64,000 nucleotides of DNA from the NCBI GenBank assembly GCA_029706075.1, contig JAINUG010000014.1, positions 8,449,730 to 8,513,729 on the forward strand. The letters run 5' to 3'. Source of the DNA: Aldrovandia affinis. Lineage: Eukaryota; Chordata; Actinopteri; Notacanthiformes; Halosauridae. Positions within the stretch are counted from its first letter, which is position 1. Each line of letters opens with the position of its first letter. The position numbers were made by a program, and so were the translations under genes. The notes below the pieces were generated by a model. It had not been told where the DNA came from. It did no database searches and saw only the letters and a list, made by a program, of their open reading frames with translations. Of this stretch, positions 33,778 through 44,336 are shown piece by piece.

Positions 33778-34334
33778 TGGGGGCAAAGCCGAATATGAAA
33801 CAAACGTTTTGTTTATTCTAGCATTTGGGGCAAAGCTATCAATATGGAAAACAGGCCCTTAATTTTGTACAAATCATTTGACCATACGCCAGTTATTTTC
33901 CCCTAATATCTCCATCTAAACACCCAACATAAATGCCAATAACCCTGTAGGCCCCTTCCTGCTAGAATCATTCTGCGTGTGCAGTTTTCATCCAAGTATG
34001 AAGAAGAAGAAAAAAAAGAGTGGGTTTAGAATTCTACATTTATGCATTTTGTATTTTAGGAAATGCACTTTGCATCGATTAGCAAGCTGATTAGCCGTAG
34101 ATTCAAATGTATTGCTAGCTAGCTAGCGCATGAATGCTATGTATGGAGTGGCTTTATTTTCCATGTTAAAGTAAGGAGCAATTAGCATACAGGGTATTTC
34201 TGTGTGCTTATTACTATTATTTTACTGAAGAAGTGTTATGATCAATATGTTTCCATGGATGTTAAACAAAGTTAATGCTCATCCTGCTAGTTTCACATGT
34301 AGAACTTTACAGTTTCCTTTCCTGTTTATTCTTG
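33778..34334. other. no recognisable gene
   Basis: AT-rich single-copy sequence with GCTAGCTAGCTAGCG at about 34113. Confidence 0.4.
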
Positions 34335-34632
34335 AATTTATGTGGTCACATTACAATATCTTTTTTAATTTATTTTATTTACTGTAACTGGACAGTTAAT
34401 GATTTTGTAACTCATTGTCGTGATTCTTGTCAGTGTTGTAACGTCAGACGCATTAAATAAACCCCAGTAATTGGAAAGCTAATAGAGTGCCTCACTTTAA
34501 ATTTAAAGACAAATGGTTAAATCATTTAAATCATTTAACCATTTAAATCATTTAACCTTTTCTCTTTAAATTTAAAGCGAGGCACTTGATTGAAAGATTT
34601 AAAGATATTGTAATGTGACCACATAAATTAAA
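34335..34632. repeat. foldback (nested inverted repeat)
   Basis: The outer arm TTTATGTGGTCACATTACAA (about 34337) returns inverted at about 34600-34626. The inner arm GTGCCTCACTTTAAATTTAA (34487-34509) returns inverted at 34560-34583 with one mismatch. The centre is a direct repeat of CATTTAAATCATTTAACC. Probably a MITE relic or a palindromic rearrangement. Confidence 0.65.
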
Positions 34633-34815
34633 ATGAAAAGTGAACTTTAAACATAAGCAGAGCCCACTTTTCTGTTGTACTTGAGCTTTGAGAGTGAGAG
34701 TAACAGCTAACACAGAAGAGATGTTGTGTGGAGAGCAGGGCTGGTGCACACGGGATTGGAGTAGTGGACTGAGCGAAGTCAGGGCCGGATCTTGAAGTGG
34801 TGCTCGTGTGTGGTA

Positions 34816-34878
<63 letters not shown>

Positions 34879-34946
34879 ATCTGTGTCCGTGTGTGTGTGT
34901 GTGTGTGTGTGTGTTGTGAGAGTGTGTGTGTGTGTGCATCTGTGTC

Positions 34947-34983
<37 letters not shown>

Positions 34984-35012
34984 ATGTGTGTGTCTGTGAG
35001 TGTGTGTGTGTG

Positions 35013-35047
<35 letters not shown>

Positions 35048-35060
35048 ATGTATGTGTGTG

Positions 35061-35091
<31 letters not shown>

Positions 35092-35092
35092 A
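34816..35092. repeat. (GT)n microsatellite, long
   Basis: About 275 bp of GT with GTGCATCTGTGTCC-like interruptions repeated twice. His-Thr frames of 184 and 242 codons on the minus strand are artefacts. Confidence 0.96.
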
Positions 35093-35618
35093 CAGAGATC
35101 TGGCACAGAGTGTGGTGTGATTTAAAGAGAGGGAGCTGTGGTGGTAGACAGAGGGTAGGGGTGGTGGTCAGGGTACAGCAGTGGTGTTTCGTACACTCAT
35201 AAATGTACGTGCTGTACTCAGCTGGCAAGGCCACTGCTTGTGTGTTTGGTGCCTCTTCCTGCCCTCCCCTCGTTAAGGGAAAAGCCCTGACGCAGCAGGG
35301 GCTGGGGGGGGGGGGGGGGGGGCAGCCAGTCGCCCTCATTGATCCGCCGGGAGGCAACTGCCACTCACTCTTTATCGGGCTGTCGATTTTTATGGTTCCC
35401 CGTGATCGATAGCTGTAAACGGTAGAGCAAACTTTGCAGGGGCTGGCTTCTCGCTGAGGTCGTTTCTCATGAATGATGCCGGTTCTGACTGGCCTGTGTC
35501 CCTCCACGGGCTGGGGGCCTGAGACACACAGCCTTCAGGGTCCGACGGTTTTTGGCACTTTGTCACGGGCACTTTAGAGCGGCTCGTTTAACGCACGAAC
35601 GGGAAACACAAACAGGGT
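35093..35618. other. unassigned; 19-base G run at 35304-35322
   Basis: A G homopolymer in otherwise ordinary GC-rich single-copy DNA. No coding sequence is recognised. Confidence 0.5.
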
Positions 35619-37656
35619 GGCAGTATAGTTTAACAGTTAGGGACCTGGACTTGTAACTGAGAGGTTGCCGGTTCAATTCCGAGGTGGGGGCACTGCCGTT
35701 GTACCCTTGAGCAAGATACTTAACCCTCTGAGGTCCGTGCTAAGCTTAGAGGAGGTTTTTGATTTTGGCATGGTCTGATATTTATCTCAATTTCATCAAC
35801 TTAACACACACTTACTCCAAAGTGTTTGATATTTTTATTTGAAGGACAATCACAGCTACATTTATATGCCATCAATAGTGTGGTCAGTATCATATGCAGC
35901 TTGTAAATAGATCTACAAACACACAAGTTATAAAGAGTAAATTTTTCTGCCGTCACAAATGTTGTGAAAGCACACACTAAACTATAGTGACGAATTGTTT
36001 TGCCAATATGCGTTTGTTCATCAAGGTCTTGTTTATGTAAGGGTGTGAAAATAGTTTAGCACATCTGAGATCTAAATAGCTAAAAACCTGTTTTTATCAG
36101 AACTGGTCACATTTATTTCAGGCTGTGGGAGGGCTATATGCTAATTTCAAGAATATTCATGATCCACACCTGAGGCTTGTCCACACCTGTAAAATCTGTC
36201 AGATGGGCCATCTCTCTCTCAAAGGCCGCCAGACAAAGAGAAAAGCCATCAGAGTAAGCAATAGTCAGTGAGCCATGCAGAAAGTTTTTTTTTCATTTGG
36301 GAAGATTCATTGAAAACAAACTATATACAAAACATTCCAAATTAAAACATGGTGAGACAATTTGTTCTTTCACAGTCTTTGGTGCCACTTCTCAAAACAG
36401 TTTCTGGTCAACTGTAGACACAAGGGAACGCCACAAACCGCTGTTTCCCCGACATCTTGCAGAGTACACATTTATTGCAACCAACAGAAGCCAATTTGCC
36501 AACATCCAGAGTGTTTGGCAGTGGACACAGGCACATGATCAAAAGTAGCCCGTTTTCTGGGTTTAAGATATTTATCGTTAAACGCCTGTCGGAAAACGAA
36601 GCAAAATCCGTGTCTGCGAAGACACGGAAAGACAAACAAAACAAAACCAACGAACAGGAACAAACAAATCAAAGTAAACAGGTAAATCCACGTATCCAAA
36701 AACGTGGTATAAACTAAACGCTGGGAATCTAAACAACAACAAGCACACGAACAAACAAGTTCTCGAGAGGCAAGAAACATTAATCACAATAGGTATTATC
36801 AAGCTAAGCTAGATAATGTCCAAGCGCCGAAACAGAATGCCAGCTGGTTAAATATCCTCCCGTTAATTATTCGCAGCAGTCGAATACTTTTCACGAGTAT
36901 TTGAAAATATGGTAAATAAAATAAATATCAGCATACACCGTCTGTTGCTGGCAGCTCGCAACCGTAAACACAGACAAGATCCGATATAATGTCGGGACAT
37001 TGTTTACGCTGCAATTTAACACACGGAATTCATATATTGAATATATATACGAGTATTTGATAACATGGCAGATCAAATATAGTTACTTACTCTTCGTCAG
37101 TTATTGTCTTCGCCGCTTTCCATCGATGCTCTCAAACACTGCAGCGCAGAAAATCTTTCCATCTTGAATAAAATTGTATGTCTGTATAAAATCTTGCTTC
37201 AAATTGTCGGGACAGTTTGTGTTTGTTTACGCCGGCGTTTCACACACATGGCCCCACGCCCTCCCCACACCTCCCCGAAACTCGCACCTAGTTACCATGT
37301 CAATAGAAGGGGGACGGTACTAAAAGGTAAAAACAGAGTAAAAACAAGGTTTACTTTTGGTCTAATTAACCTAATTTAAAAAATCCCATTTGATTTGCCA
37401 GTGCTCAAATCGGAAAGTCGCGATTTTGTCGCGTGTGTATGATAAAATATCGCGAAGTTAGAAATAGTAATATACTTTTATTGCTGCTGGGAGCGGCGCC
37501 GCTCCCCGTCGACCTCAGGGGGTTAACCTGAATTGCTTCAGTAAATATCCAGCTGTATAAATGGTTTGCATGTAAAGAAATGTAAACTGTGTAAGTCGCT
37601 CAGGATAAGAGCGTCTGCTAAATGTCTAAAATGTCAAATGTAATGTAAATGTAAAT
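35619..37656 (+). mobile_element. tRNA-derived SINE (UnaSINE1-like) split by a piggyBac-like element
   Basis: The 5' half at 35619-35723 has the head CAGTATAGTTTAACAGTTAG, B box CGGTTCAATTCC and body GTACCCTTGAGCAAGATAC. The 3' half at 37523-37656 continues exactly with CCTGAATTGCTTCAG after the TTAA duplication and ends in the L2-type tail AGGATAAGAGCGTCTGC. The uninterrupted copy at 51319-51530 has GATACTTAACCTGAATT at this point. Confidence 0.92.
35724..37522. mobile_element. piggyBac-like element, 1.8 kb, TTAA target site
   Basis: The insert begins CCCTCTGAGGTC and ends GACCTCAGGGGG: 12-bp inverted ends with one mismatch. It is flanked by TTAA at 35720-35723 and 37523-37526. CCC ends plus a TTAA duplication define the piggyBac superfamily. 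Internal frames (83, 86 and 91 codons plus; 102 codons minus) show no transposase catalytic region that I recognise, and autonomous elements encode about 550-600 residues, so this is non-autonomous or heavily decayed. The interior has several AT-rich blocks and a GCGGCGCCGCTCCCC-type GC end. Confidence 0.88.
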
Positions 37657-38237
37657 GCAACATTGAACATTGAAATATTGAATTGCGTGCTACTAACAAG
37701 CGCGCAATGCTGGATCCAGAGTCTCTGAGGCTTTCTGCTGGCAGGGAGCACATCTGAAGCACACCACCTTTCACACACAAACATATCGACATTCAACAAT
37801 GGCCTTATGAATCATGTCCATTACAGACAAAAGAAGACCGGGGGCCATTCCAAAAAGGAGCAGAGTTACTTACGTTCCTGTGGTGTGTTCTCTAGAACCT
37901 CAGCTGCTCTAGTGTGCGACAGAGTGATGTCCATGCTCTCCTCCCGGCCTTGGGGGCCGAGCCGCGTCCGTCTCCACAGCGGTGGAAGTAACCGGCCCTT
38001 GCCCGCGCGGCTGTAAGATGTTTGGCCCTGTCAAATTTAGCGCATTGGGCGTGGAGTGCCTGGAGCCCTGGGTCATCTTCACAATGATCCTGATTGGACA
38101 AGAAGAGAAGTTGAGGAACGACATCACACCATGGCCCATGAGCTGTGCTTATCTGACCACTTACAGGGGCAGGAGGAGATCACACGCTGTATAGCAGAGA
38201 GTATATCCTCGGGGGGCAGACAGCTTGATCCAGTCCT
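37657..38237. other. unassigned
   Basis: GC-rich in 37900-38120 with overlapping frames of about 70 codons on both strands and no domain. Confidence 0.4.
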
Positions 38238-38300
38238 ATAAAACACACTCACACACACACACACACACATGCACGCACACACACATGCATGCACAAGCAT
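38238..38300. repeat. (CA)n microsatellite
   Basis: About 60 bp with GCACGCAC and GCATGCAC interruptions. Confidence 0.9.
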
Positions 38301-38327
38301 GCACGAACATAAGAATATATAATGATG

Positions 38328-38686
38328 TGGCCTCCCGCGTGGTCCAGTGGTTACAACGTTCGACGCTGGCCACGTTCGATCCCACCGATCGCAGAGTCGG
38401 CTCTACCTGGGAGTGCCACCGGGGGCTGCGATTGGCTGTCTGCCCCAGGGAGGGGGGGAGGAAGCCAACAGGCTGACAGCCGACAGCCGACAGTGACCCT
38501 GTAGTACCGGGTTAAGGTCGATATGCCTGGCGAGTGCCGTCTCGGAGGAGATTATACTTTGCCTTCGTCACTACTGGTCACAAGGCTACAGCAGCGAACT
38601 CACATTGCAAGGTGGGGATTGACTTGAAAATAGCGGGTGTAATTGGCTACCAAATTGGGAGAAAATGGGATAAAATCAGAAACATT
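38328..38686 (+). mobile_element. SINE, second family, near full length
   Basis: The head GCCTCCCGCGTGGTCCAGTG has a tRNA-like A-box region and CGTTCGATCCCACC a B-box-like motif. Then come GGGGGCTGCGATTGGCTGTC, GCCGTCTCGGAGGAGATTAT and the tail GTAATTGGCTACCAAATTGG, AAAATCAGAAAC. One of the most complete copies here (about 360 bp). Confidence 0.85.
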
Positions 38687-38715
38687 CTGCCCATCTCGGC
38701 TTGTCATGTCCTAAT

Positions 38716-38811
38716 CTAAAGAGTATCTAGTACTGCATCTAGCCTGGACTTGAATAGTCCAAGTCTTTCTGCCTCTACTACCTGACCTGGCAAGCTGTTC
38801 CAGGTATTGAC
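38716..38811 (-). pseudogene. LINE ORF2 C-terminal fragment
   Basis: The minus strand reads in one frame WNSLPGQVVEA followed by LFKSRLDAVLDTL and a stop codon at 38718-38716. The W-N-x-L-P and F-K-x-x-L-D pattern is typical of the extreme C-terminus of L2/CR1-type non-LTR retrotransposon polyproteins. Only about 31 codons remain, lying between the SINE and a CA tract. Confidence 0.7.
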
Positions 38812-38812
38812 A

Positions 38813-38871
38813 ACTCACACGCACACACACACACACTCACACACACAGACACACACTCACACTCACACATG
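38813..38871. repeat. (CA)n microsatellite
   Basis: About 58 bp of CA with TCACAC and AGACAC interruptions. Confidence 0.9.
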
Positions 38872-39069
38872 CATTTTTTCACCTATCCTGGGGTACCATA
38901 CACCCTACAGAGTAAACAGTTTGGACTCCATTGGCCCCAAGCGTTTCTGCCATTTTTCACCTTTCCTCTCCTGCCCCAGGTACAGGTGGGTTGAGTGAGT
39001 CCCTGCAGGTGAGACTCTCAAGAGTTTTCTAGTAATGGTTCTGTTCCACAGCCAGCAGAGTCTGGATCT

Positions 39070-39265
39070 TTACCTCAGTTGCCCATGTAGAGGGGCATGT
39101 CTGAATCTCTACCCAAGTACCCCATGTAGAGGGGCACGTCTGAATCTCTACCCAAGTACCCCATGTAGAGGGGCACGTCTGAATCTCGACCCCAGTTCCC
39201 CATGTAGAGGGGCAGGTCTAAATCTGTACCCCAGCCCTCCGTGTAGAGCGGCAGGCCTTGGGGCC
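39070..39265. repeat. 39-bp minisatellite, about 5 copies
   Basis: The unit contains CCCATGTAGAGGGGCACGTC and TGAATCTCTACCCAAGTAC. A 39-bp period keeps open frames of 84 codons plus and 94 codons minus; neither is a gene. Confidence 0.92.
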
Positions 39266-40289
39266 AGCTCCCTTGGCATTGTGTATTGATTGTTGGCCCC
39301 CCTCCCAACGCTCCCCAATGCACAAGTGCATTAATGTTAATCAGGAGAAGGTTAAGCACCAGAGAGGTGCTGTGTTAACATGAAATTGCGACCTCTAGCG
39401 CTCCCTGTGTCACGATCCTTTCCTTTACATTTTTCATCAGGTGGGTGGGGGAGTGTGGGGGGGCGGGATGTGATTTACATCTCCACAGGTCAGAGGGGGT
39501 CACCTGCAATCCATTGGGGCACAGGTCAGCTGACCTCTAGGGGCAGCACTGTAGTCATCCGGGGTCCCCCTGTCCAGGATCCAGGGGCTGAATTGATGTA
39601 CGAGAGAGAGAGACGCTCACTACCTATCCTCCTCTCACAGGGCCGTATCAGAGCGTTACCACGGCGTCACTATGGTGTTGCCACGGCGTTGCCACAGTGT
39701 TAAAATGGTTATATGCATCACATCTATCTGATGGATTGAGGATAATGAACGTGAAGAAGTATTTTGGACAGAGAGATGTCCTCATTGTGCCTCGTTACAA
39801 GCTATCACACCAAAACCAGTTAGCTTCCATTTGATGAATGTAAGATTATTTTTTTGAACACAGATTAATTTCATGTGCTTTAAATTAATTTGACACAATT
39901 ATTACATAATTCTATTATTATTATTATTTATGTATAAGGAAATCCACACATCCGTGCAACCAAAGTGCTCTGTGCATTGTAGCCGTGAGCTTGAGCGTGC
40001 AGGCCTTCAATAGCTGTCCCCCATTTCACTGTCGAACCGTGGATCCTATACAGCGGCTAATTGATTTACTACTAATTAACAATCAGATTTGAATGTGACA
40101 GTTAAAATACATATAGCATTATTATTAATATATTTATTATTATTTGGGGGCAAAGCACCATAGGCGTCCTGTTGTTACTGTGTTGACGTCTATTTTAATT
40201 GTAAAAAAAAAATCATTTCTTTCATACGCCAAAGTTGTTATAAAGTCTGCATAGTTTATCAAAAGGTCATGAAGCCTGGCAGGTCTGCA
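39266..40289. other. no recognisable gene
   Basis: Includes a short local tandem of GTTGCCACGGCG-like units at 39655-39705 and an AT-rich stretch at 39840-40140. A 107-codon frame (39380-39703) has no domain. Confidence 0.4.
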
Positions 40290-42335
40290 GAGATTGTAAA
40301 GGGAGGCAGCATCCTACGACTCAAGAGCCGACCGCAGGGAACAAAGGCCGGGAAGTTTCTCCCCCAACGAATTTCAACTGTTGTTGGCTTTCGTCCAGCA
40401 TATCTCTACATAACTGCGATGAACCGGGGCTGCGTCTCAACAAACCTCCAGATTATCAGCCCTTCAACACCAAAGTCCGAAGCAAAGATGAGTACATGTT
40501 GCTTACCTTCATATGTTTGAGATGTTTGATATTGACGGATTTACAACTCACTCCTATCCACGAGTGGGCAAAGCAGAAGGGGGCATGGCTATCTATGTAA
40601 ACAATAAAATCTGTTCTAAATGCCTGGATATTAGTCCCCCCTGAACTTGAGTGTATGTGGCTGCATGTTAGACCACATAGGCTGCCCAGATCAGTCAACA
40701 GCATTGTTGTCTGCACAACATACTTTCCACATGCTGAACTACTTATTGACCATTTAATAGAGTCTGTAGATGCATTGAGGGTAAAATATCCTGACAGTGG
40801 TATAATCATTGGTGGTGATTTAAATCATTTGAAGGTGGACAGGCTGTGTAAGGGCCATAGCCTGAACCAGATTGTTAACAAACCCACATGGGGAAGTAAT
40901 ATTTTAGACCTTTTGATCACCACCCTATCCTCTCTTTACTCTGAACCTGTCTTTACCGAACCCCTAGCCTCTATTGAGCACAACTGTGTCCTTTTACACC
41001 CTACACAGAGGAGGGTACTGAACCTCACCGTGCTGAAGGTGTCAAGGCCATTAAAGGACTCTAGCATGCGATGCTTTGGGCAGTGGATAACATCACATCA
41101 GTGGCAAGAAGTCTACTCCCAGTCAGAAATCCAGAGCTATGTATGCCACACTTGATTCCAAAATTCAGGAAATTTTCCCTTCAAAAGTTGCATGCCTACA
41201 TAAGCGTGATAAACCCTGGATGACACCTGAGATTAAAACACTGATAAAACAATGTCAGAGAGCCTTTCACAAACATAAAACTGACAGATGGAGGGACCTC
41301 AGGAACAAAGTGCAATTTAAAACCAAATTGGCCAAAACAAACCTTTACAAAGATAAGATTGAAGCCCTCAAAAATCTACATATGGCCCAATGGCATAAAC
41401 ACATCAAAAACCTGGCCAATCTCTCACAGAGTGAAGCAACTTTCCATATCGATGGCATAACTCTGGCAACCCTACTCTCTCTCCTACCTGCAGGCCCAGC
41501 TCCAACAGTCCAGCCCTGGGAGGTCTACGGGAAACTAAGAAAGGTTAACATTCGAAAGGCAGCTGGCCCAGATGGTATCCCAGGTAGGCTCTTTAAGGAG
41601 TTTGCCTATGAACTCAGTGAGCCCCTGGTTGACATACTCAATCACTCCCTTCAGGAAGGCATTGTCCCTGCAGAATGGAAATGAGCCACTGTGGTCCCCC
41701 TACCCAAAACGAAACCCCCGTCCATCAGTGAAATATGCCCCATCTCACTCACCTCTCTGCTTGGTAAAGTAGCTGTGAGAATTTTATGTCCCATTGGGCC
41801 CTTAACAACATTATGCCCCAAATCGACAGCCAGCAGTTTGGGTGCCTTCATGGCCATTCAACAACCCACAGCCTCATTGACCTGACAAATGATCTTTTAA
41901 GATCTCTGGACAAACCTGTTTTTTTCCTGCTCACTGGTTACCATTGATTATAGCAAAGCCTTGATCATGGCCTGGCTATTACAAGGCTACTGAACCTTGG
42001 TGTCTGCCCATCCCTGGCCAGGTGGATAGCAAACTTTTTGACCAATCAACAGATTCCAGTCAGTACGTTACCATGGAGTGCTCTCTGAAGGGGTTAACAT
42101 TACATGATGACCTCAACCTGCTGGAGGTAAGACCATTGTCTGCCCCATTCACTATCCAGCAGGACCTAGCTGACCTGGAGAGGTGGTCCTCAGAGAGCTC
42201 CATGGTGCTGCACCCCAAGAAGTGCAAGGTGCTGCACTTCCACTTCACAAAGGTACCACTAAAATCCCCTAGGTTGGCAATAAACAACATTGAACTCCAG
42301 AGGCTTTGTACTGCTTACAGCGGATACCATATATG
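40290..42335 (+). pseudogene. non-LTR retrotransposon (CR1/L2-type) polyprotein pseudogene
   Basis: Endonuclease/reverse-transcriptase polyprotein of a LINE, broken by frameshifts and stops. In order: a pre-endonuclease stretch (KAGKFLPQRIS at about 40350); endonuclease motifs FDIDGFTTHSYPRVGKAEGG and AIYVN (about 40528-40610), then IIIGGDLNHLKVD (about 40800) and IEHNCVLL (about 40975); a linker; reverse transcriptase with KAAGPDGIPGRLFKEFAYEL (about 41555) and VVPLPKTKPPSI (about 41693); DYSKA in the active-site region (about 41949); and a degraded LHDDL where the YxDD motif is expected (about 42105), then LADLERWSSESSMVLHPKKC. Segments between RT motifs are deleted. The upstream C-rich promoter and 3' tail are not identified. 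Inactive. Confidence 0.88.
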
Positions 42336-42889
42336 TTAATTATATGAAATATTTTGCTTGTATATTATAATATAATAATAATTATACAAATAATTATAAA
42401 TATAGTATTATAAGAAAACTACGCTTTGTAAATCTGTTGCTAACGATTCACGTATGGTGTCACTGGAGAGCGTGATTTAGAGAAATAATTGAGCAAAACG
42501 GCAGAATTTCACATCACTGAATCCAGTTGGTAACTTTTTTTGTTGGTACATTTTCCCAGAGCCAGGTAAACCCCGCTGTTTGTGTTTGTGAAACTTGGTG
42601 CCTAAAAAAATGGCTGCAGTAAGCCAATCAATAATCAGTTTTTGCAAGCAGTAGGCAAATTAGAGTGAGAATGAGTAAGAGAAAAAAGTGTTCAATGCAT
42701 GGCCTACTTTTCAGAGATTTAAAATTTTTTTAAAATTTCAGAATTTAGTTTTCCAATTTTTAGTTTTCCAAATTTCCAAATTTCTAACTTGTTTTGGCTT
42801 CTCGGCACAAAACCGTGTAATTGTTTTTAGCTCTAGCGAATGCTTCAAAGGTTTAGGTGCCTCTGGGCCATACATCCCGGATATTGGCT
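42336..42889. other. unassigned, AT-rich
   Basis: Tracts of TATAATATAATAATAATTAT follow the LINE and could be its decayed tail. Then repeated AAATTTCAGAATTT-like phrases near 42730-42790. Confidence 0.35.
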
Positions 42890-43200
42890 GGCCAATCGGG
42901 CGGTCGATATGATTACGGACCCGGGCAGCACTGAGCCCTAATGTAGTAAATGGAGAGCAGCCCGTTCTCTAACGGATATCAATACAAGCGGCCGGGAATC
43001 AGCCTTCGATTCATCGAGCACTTTGGCTCCGCGTGGACAGGGAGGCCCTTGATGATTTACGCTTATGCAGATTCCCGGGCCCTCTGCGGCTCACCACACG
43101 CCAAGCAGAACCCCCCCTCTCCTACACCGGCGTGAATTTTTCATAAAGTCTTGCCCCAAACGCTAATCGCGGTAAGTGTTTCTGGTAAGACGACACTCCC
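42890..43200. other. candidate conserved non-coding block
   Basis: Single-copy sequence with CGGGCGGTCGATATGATTAC, CTCTAACGGATATCAATACA and TTGATGATTTACGCTTATGC. CpG-containing motifs persist in an otherwise CpG-poor neighbourhood. Not coding in any frame I checked. Confidence 0.33.
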
Positions 43201-44154
43201 AGGTACTCGTGCGCCTCGGGCATCCGCCGAAGCCTTTCTGGCATGGTCTAGCGCCTCGTCCGTCACAGACAGGGCCGTCTCCATGGCGTATCGTGCCGTG
43301 GCGAGGCCTGGCAGTGACTGATGGGATGTCGTGGTGGGTGCACGGAGGGTCTAAAGGAGCAGGCGGCCTCACGAGCTCCCAGGAGACCCCGCGGCACCGC
43401 GACACACCGCCACGCTGAGCCGCCTCGGCTCCCTCTAACCAGATTCCCGGCGCCGGGGTGGGGGGGGGACGCATCACGATACGTAAACATGTGTAATCCC
43501 CACAGCGGCATTGTTCATCTGGACATCTTTCCGTCCTCCCCCCTCCCTCGCTAGCATGGCGGGTCAGAGGTTCAGGTGGATTTGGCCGTTTAATTATCAG
43601 TCGGGGTTTTTTTCCTCCCCTGCCAGTGTGGCGCACTATAAAAGGTCAAGGGCTTTCAGCAAATTAATTTAGAGAGCTTTTAGAAATATAACATATCTGT
43701 CAGAGCGATGGCACAGGAAAAACTGAGTGGAACACAGAGGAACGTAACGTTGTGAAAATGAATGGACGACAGAAATGTCTCAATTCAGACAGTAAAAGTT
43801 GTGAGGGAGCTGTAAAATGTTGCGTATGAAATGTTAAAATATGACTGACGTACCGCTGTACAGCAGTCCACTAAAATGTGTATCTGGACAGCAGATGCGG
43901 TATAAAACAATGATATTGACAAAGTGGAAATGACAAAGCAAATGGATAGAACTGAGATATGCCAAGTTGGTAGGGTGGAACGCCCGCCATCTTCTCTCAC
44001 TCGAGAGGACAAGAGCCAGACGTTCTCTGTGACGTCCTGCAGGCTTAAGGGGGTGGGGTGGGGTTGAGGTGGGGTAGTGGGGGTGGTCTTGGCTCACGGG
44101 ACTCAGAATATTTCTTAGAGTGACTCCAAATGAATGATCCAATTCACTTCCAAG
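43201..44154. other. unassigned; GC-rich, G-tract cluster at 44049-44092
   Basis: 43200-43560 is GC-rich with long opposing frames (157 codons minus) lacking a domain. A TATA-like ACTATAAAAGG occurs at about 43634 with no linked gene. 44049-44092 holds five G-runs of four or more on the plus strand. Confidence 0.4.
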
Positions 44155-44189
44155 TCATAAAGACTGTATTGGCAATTCTGCACAGTGAA

Positions 44190-44336
44190 AGCCTACTCTT
44201 GTATATTGGAAATGGCCGCTGGCCTCCACGGAGTAATATTGGGGAGCTCCCCTTCCCCTTCCTCTGAGTACAGGCACAAAACCCATGATTTCCACTTGTG
44301 GAACAATAAAGTTAATCTTGAATCTTGAATCTTGAT
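44190..44336 (+). mobile_element. LINE-type 3' end with (TTGAATC)n tail
   Basis: CTTGTGGAACAATAAAG followed by TTAATCTTGAATCTTGAATC is a typical retroposon terminus (polyadenylation-like AATAAA plus short direct-repeat tail). The 5' limit is uncertain. Confidence 0.55.

Noticed and set aside
34552-35507. 184- and 242-codon minus-strand frames
   Set aside because: Mostly translated (CA)n; no conserved part outside the repeat.
43628-43650. TATA-box promoter (ACTATAAAAGG)
   Set aside because: A single AT-rich match with no downstream gene or other core promoter support.
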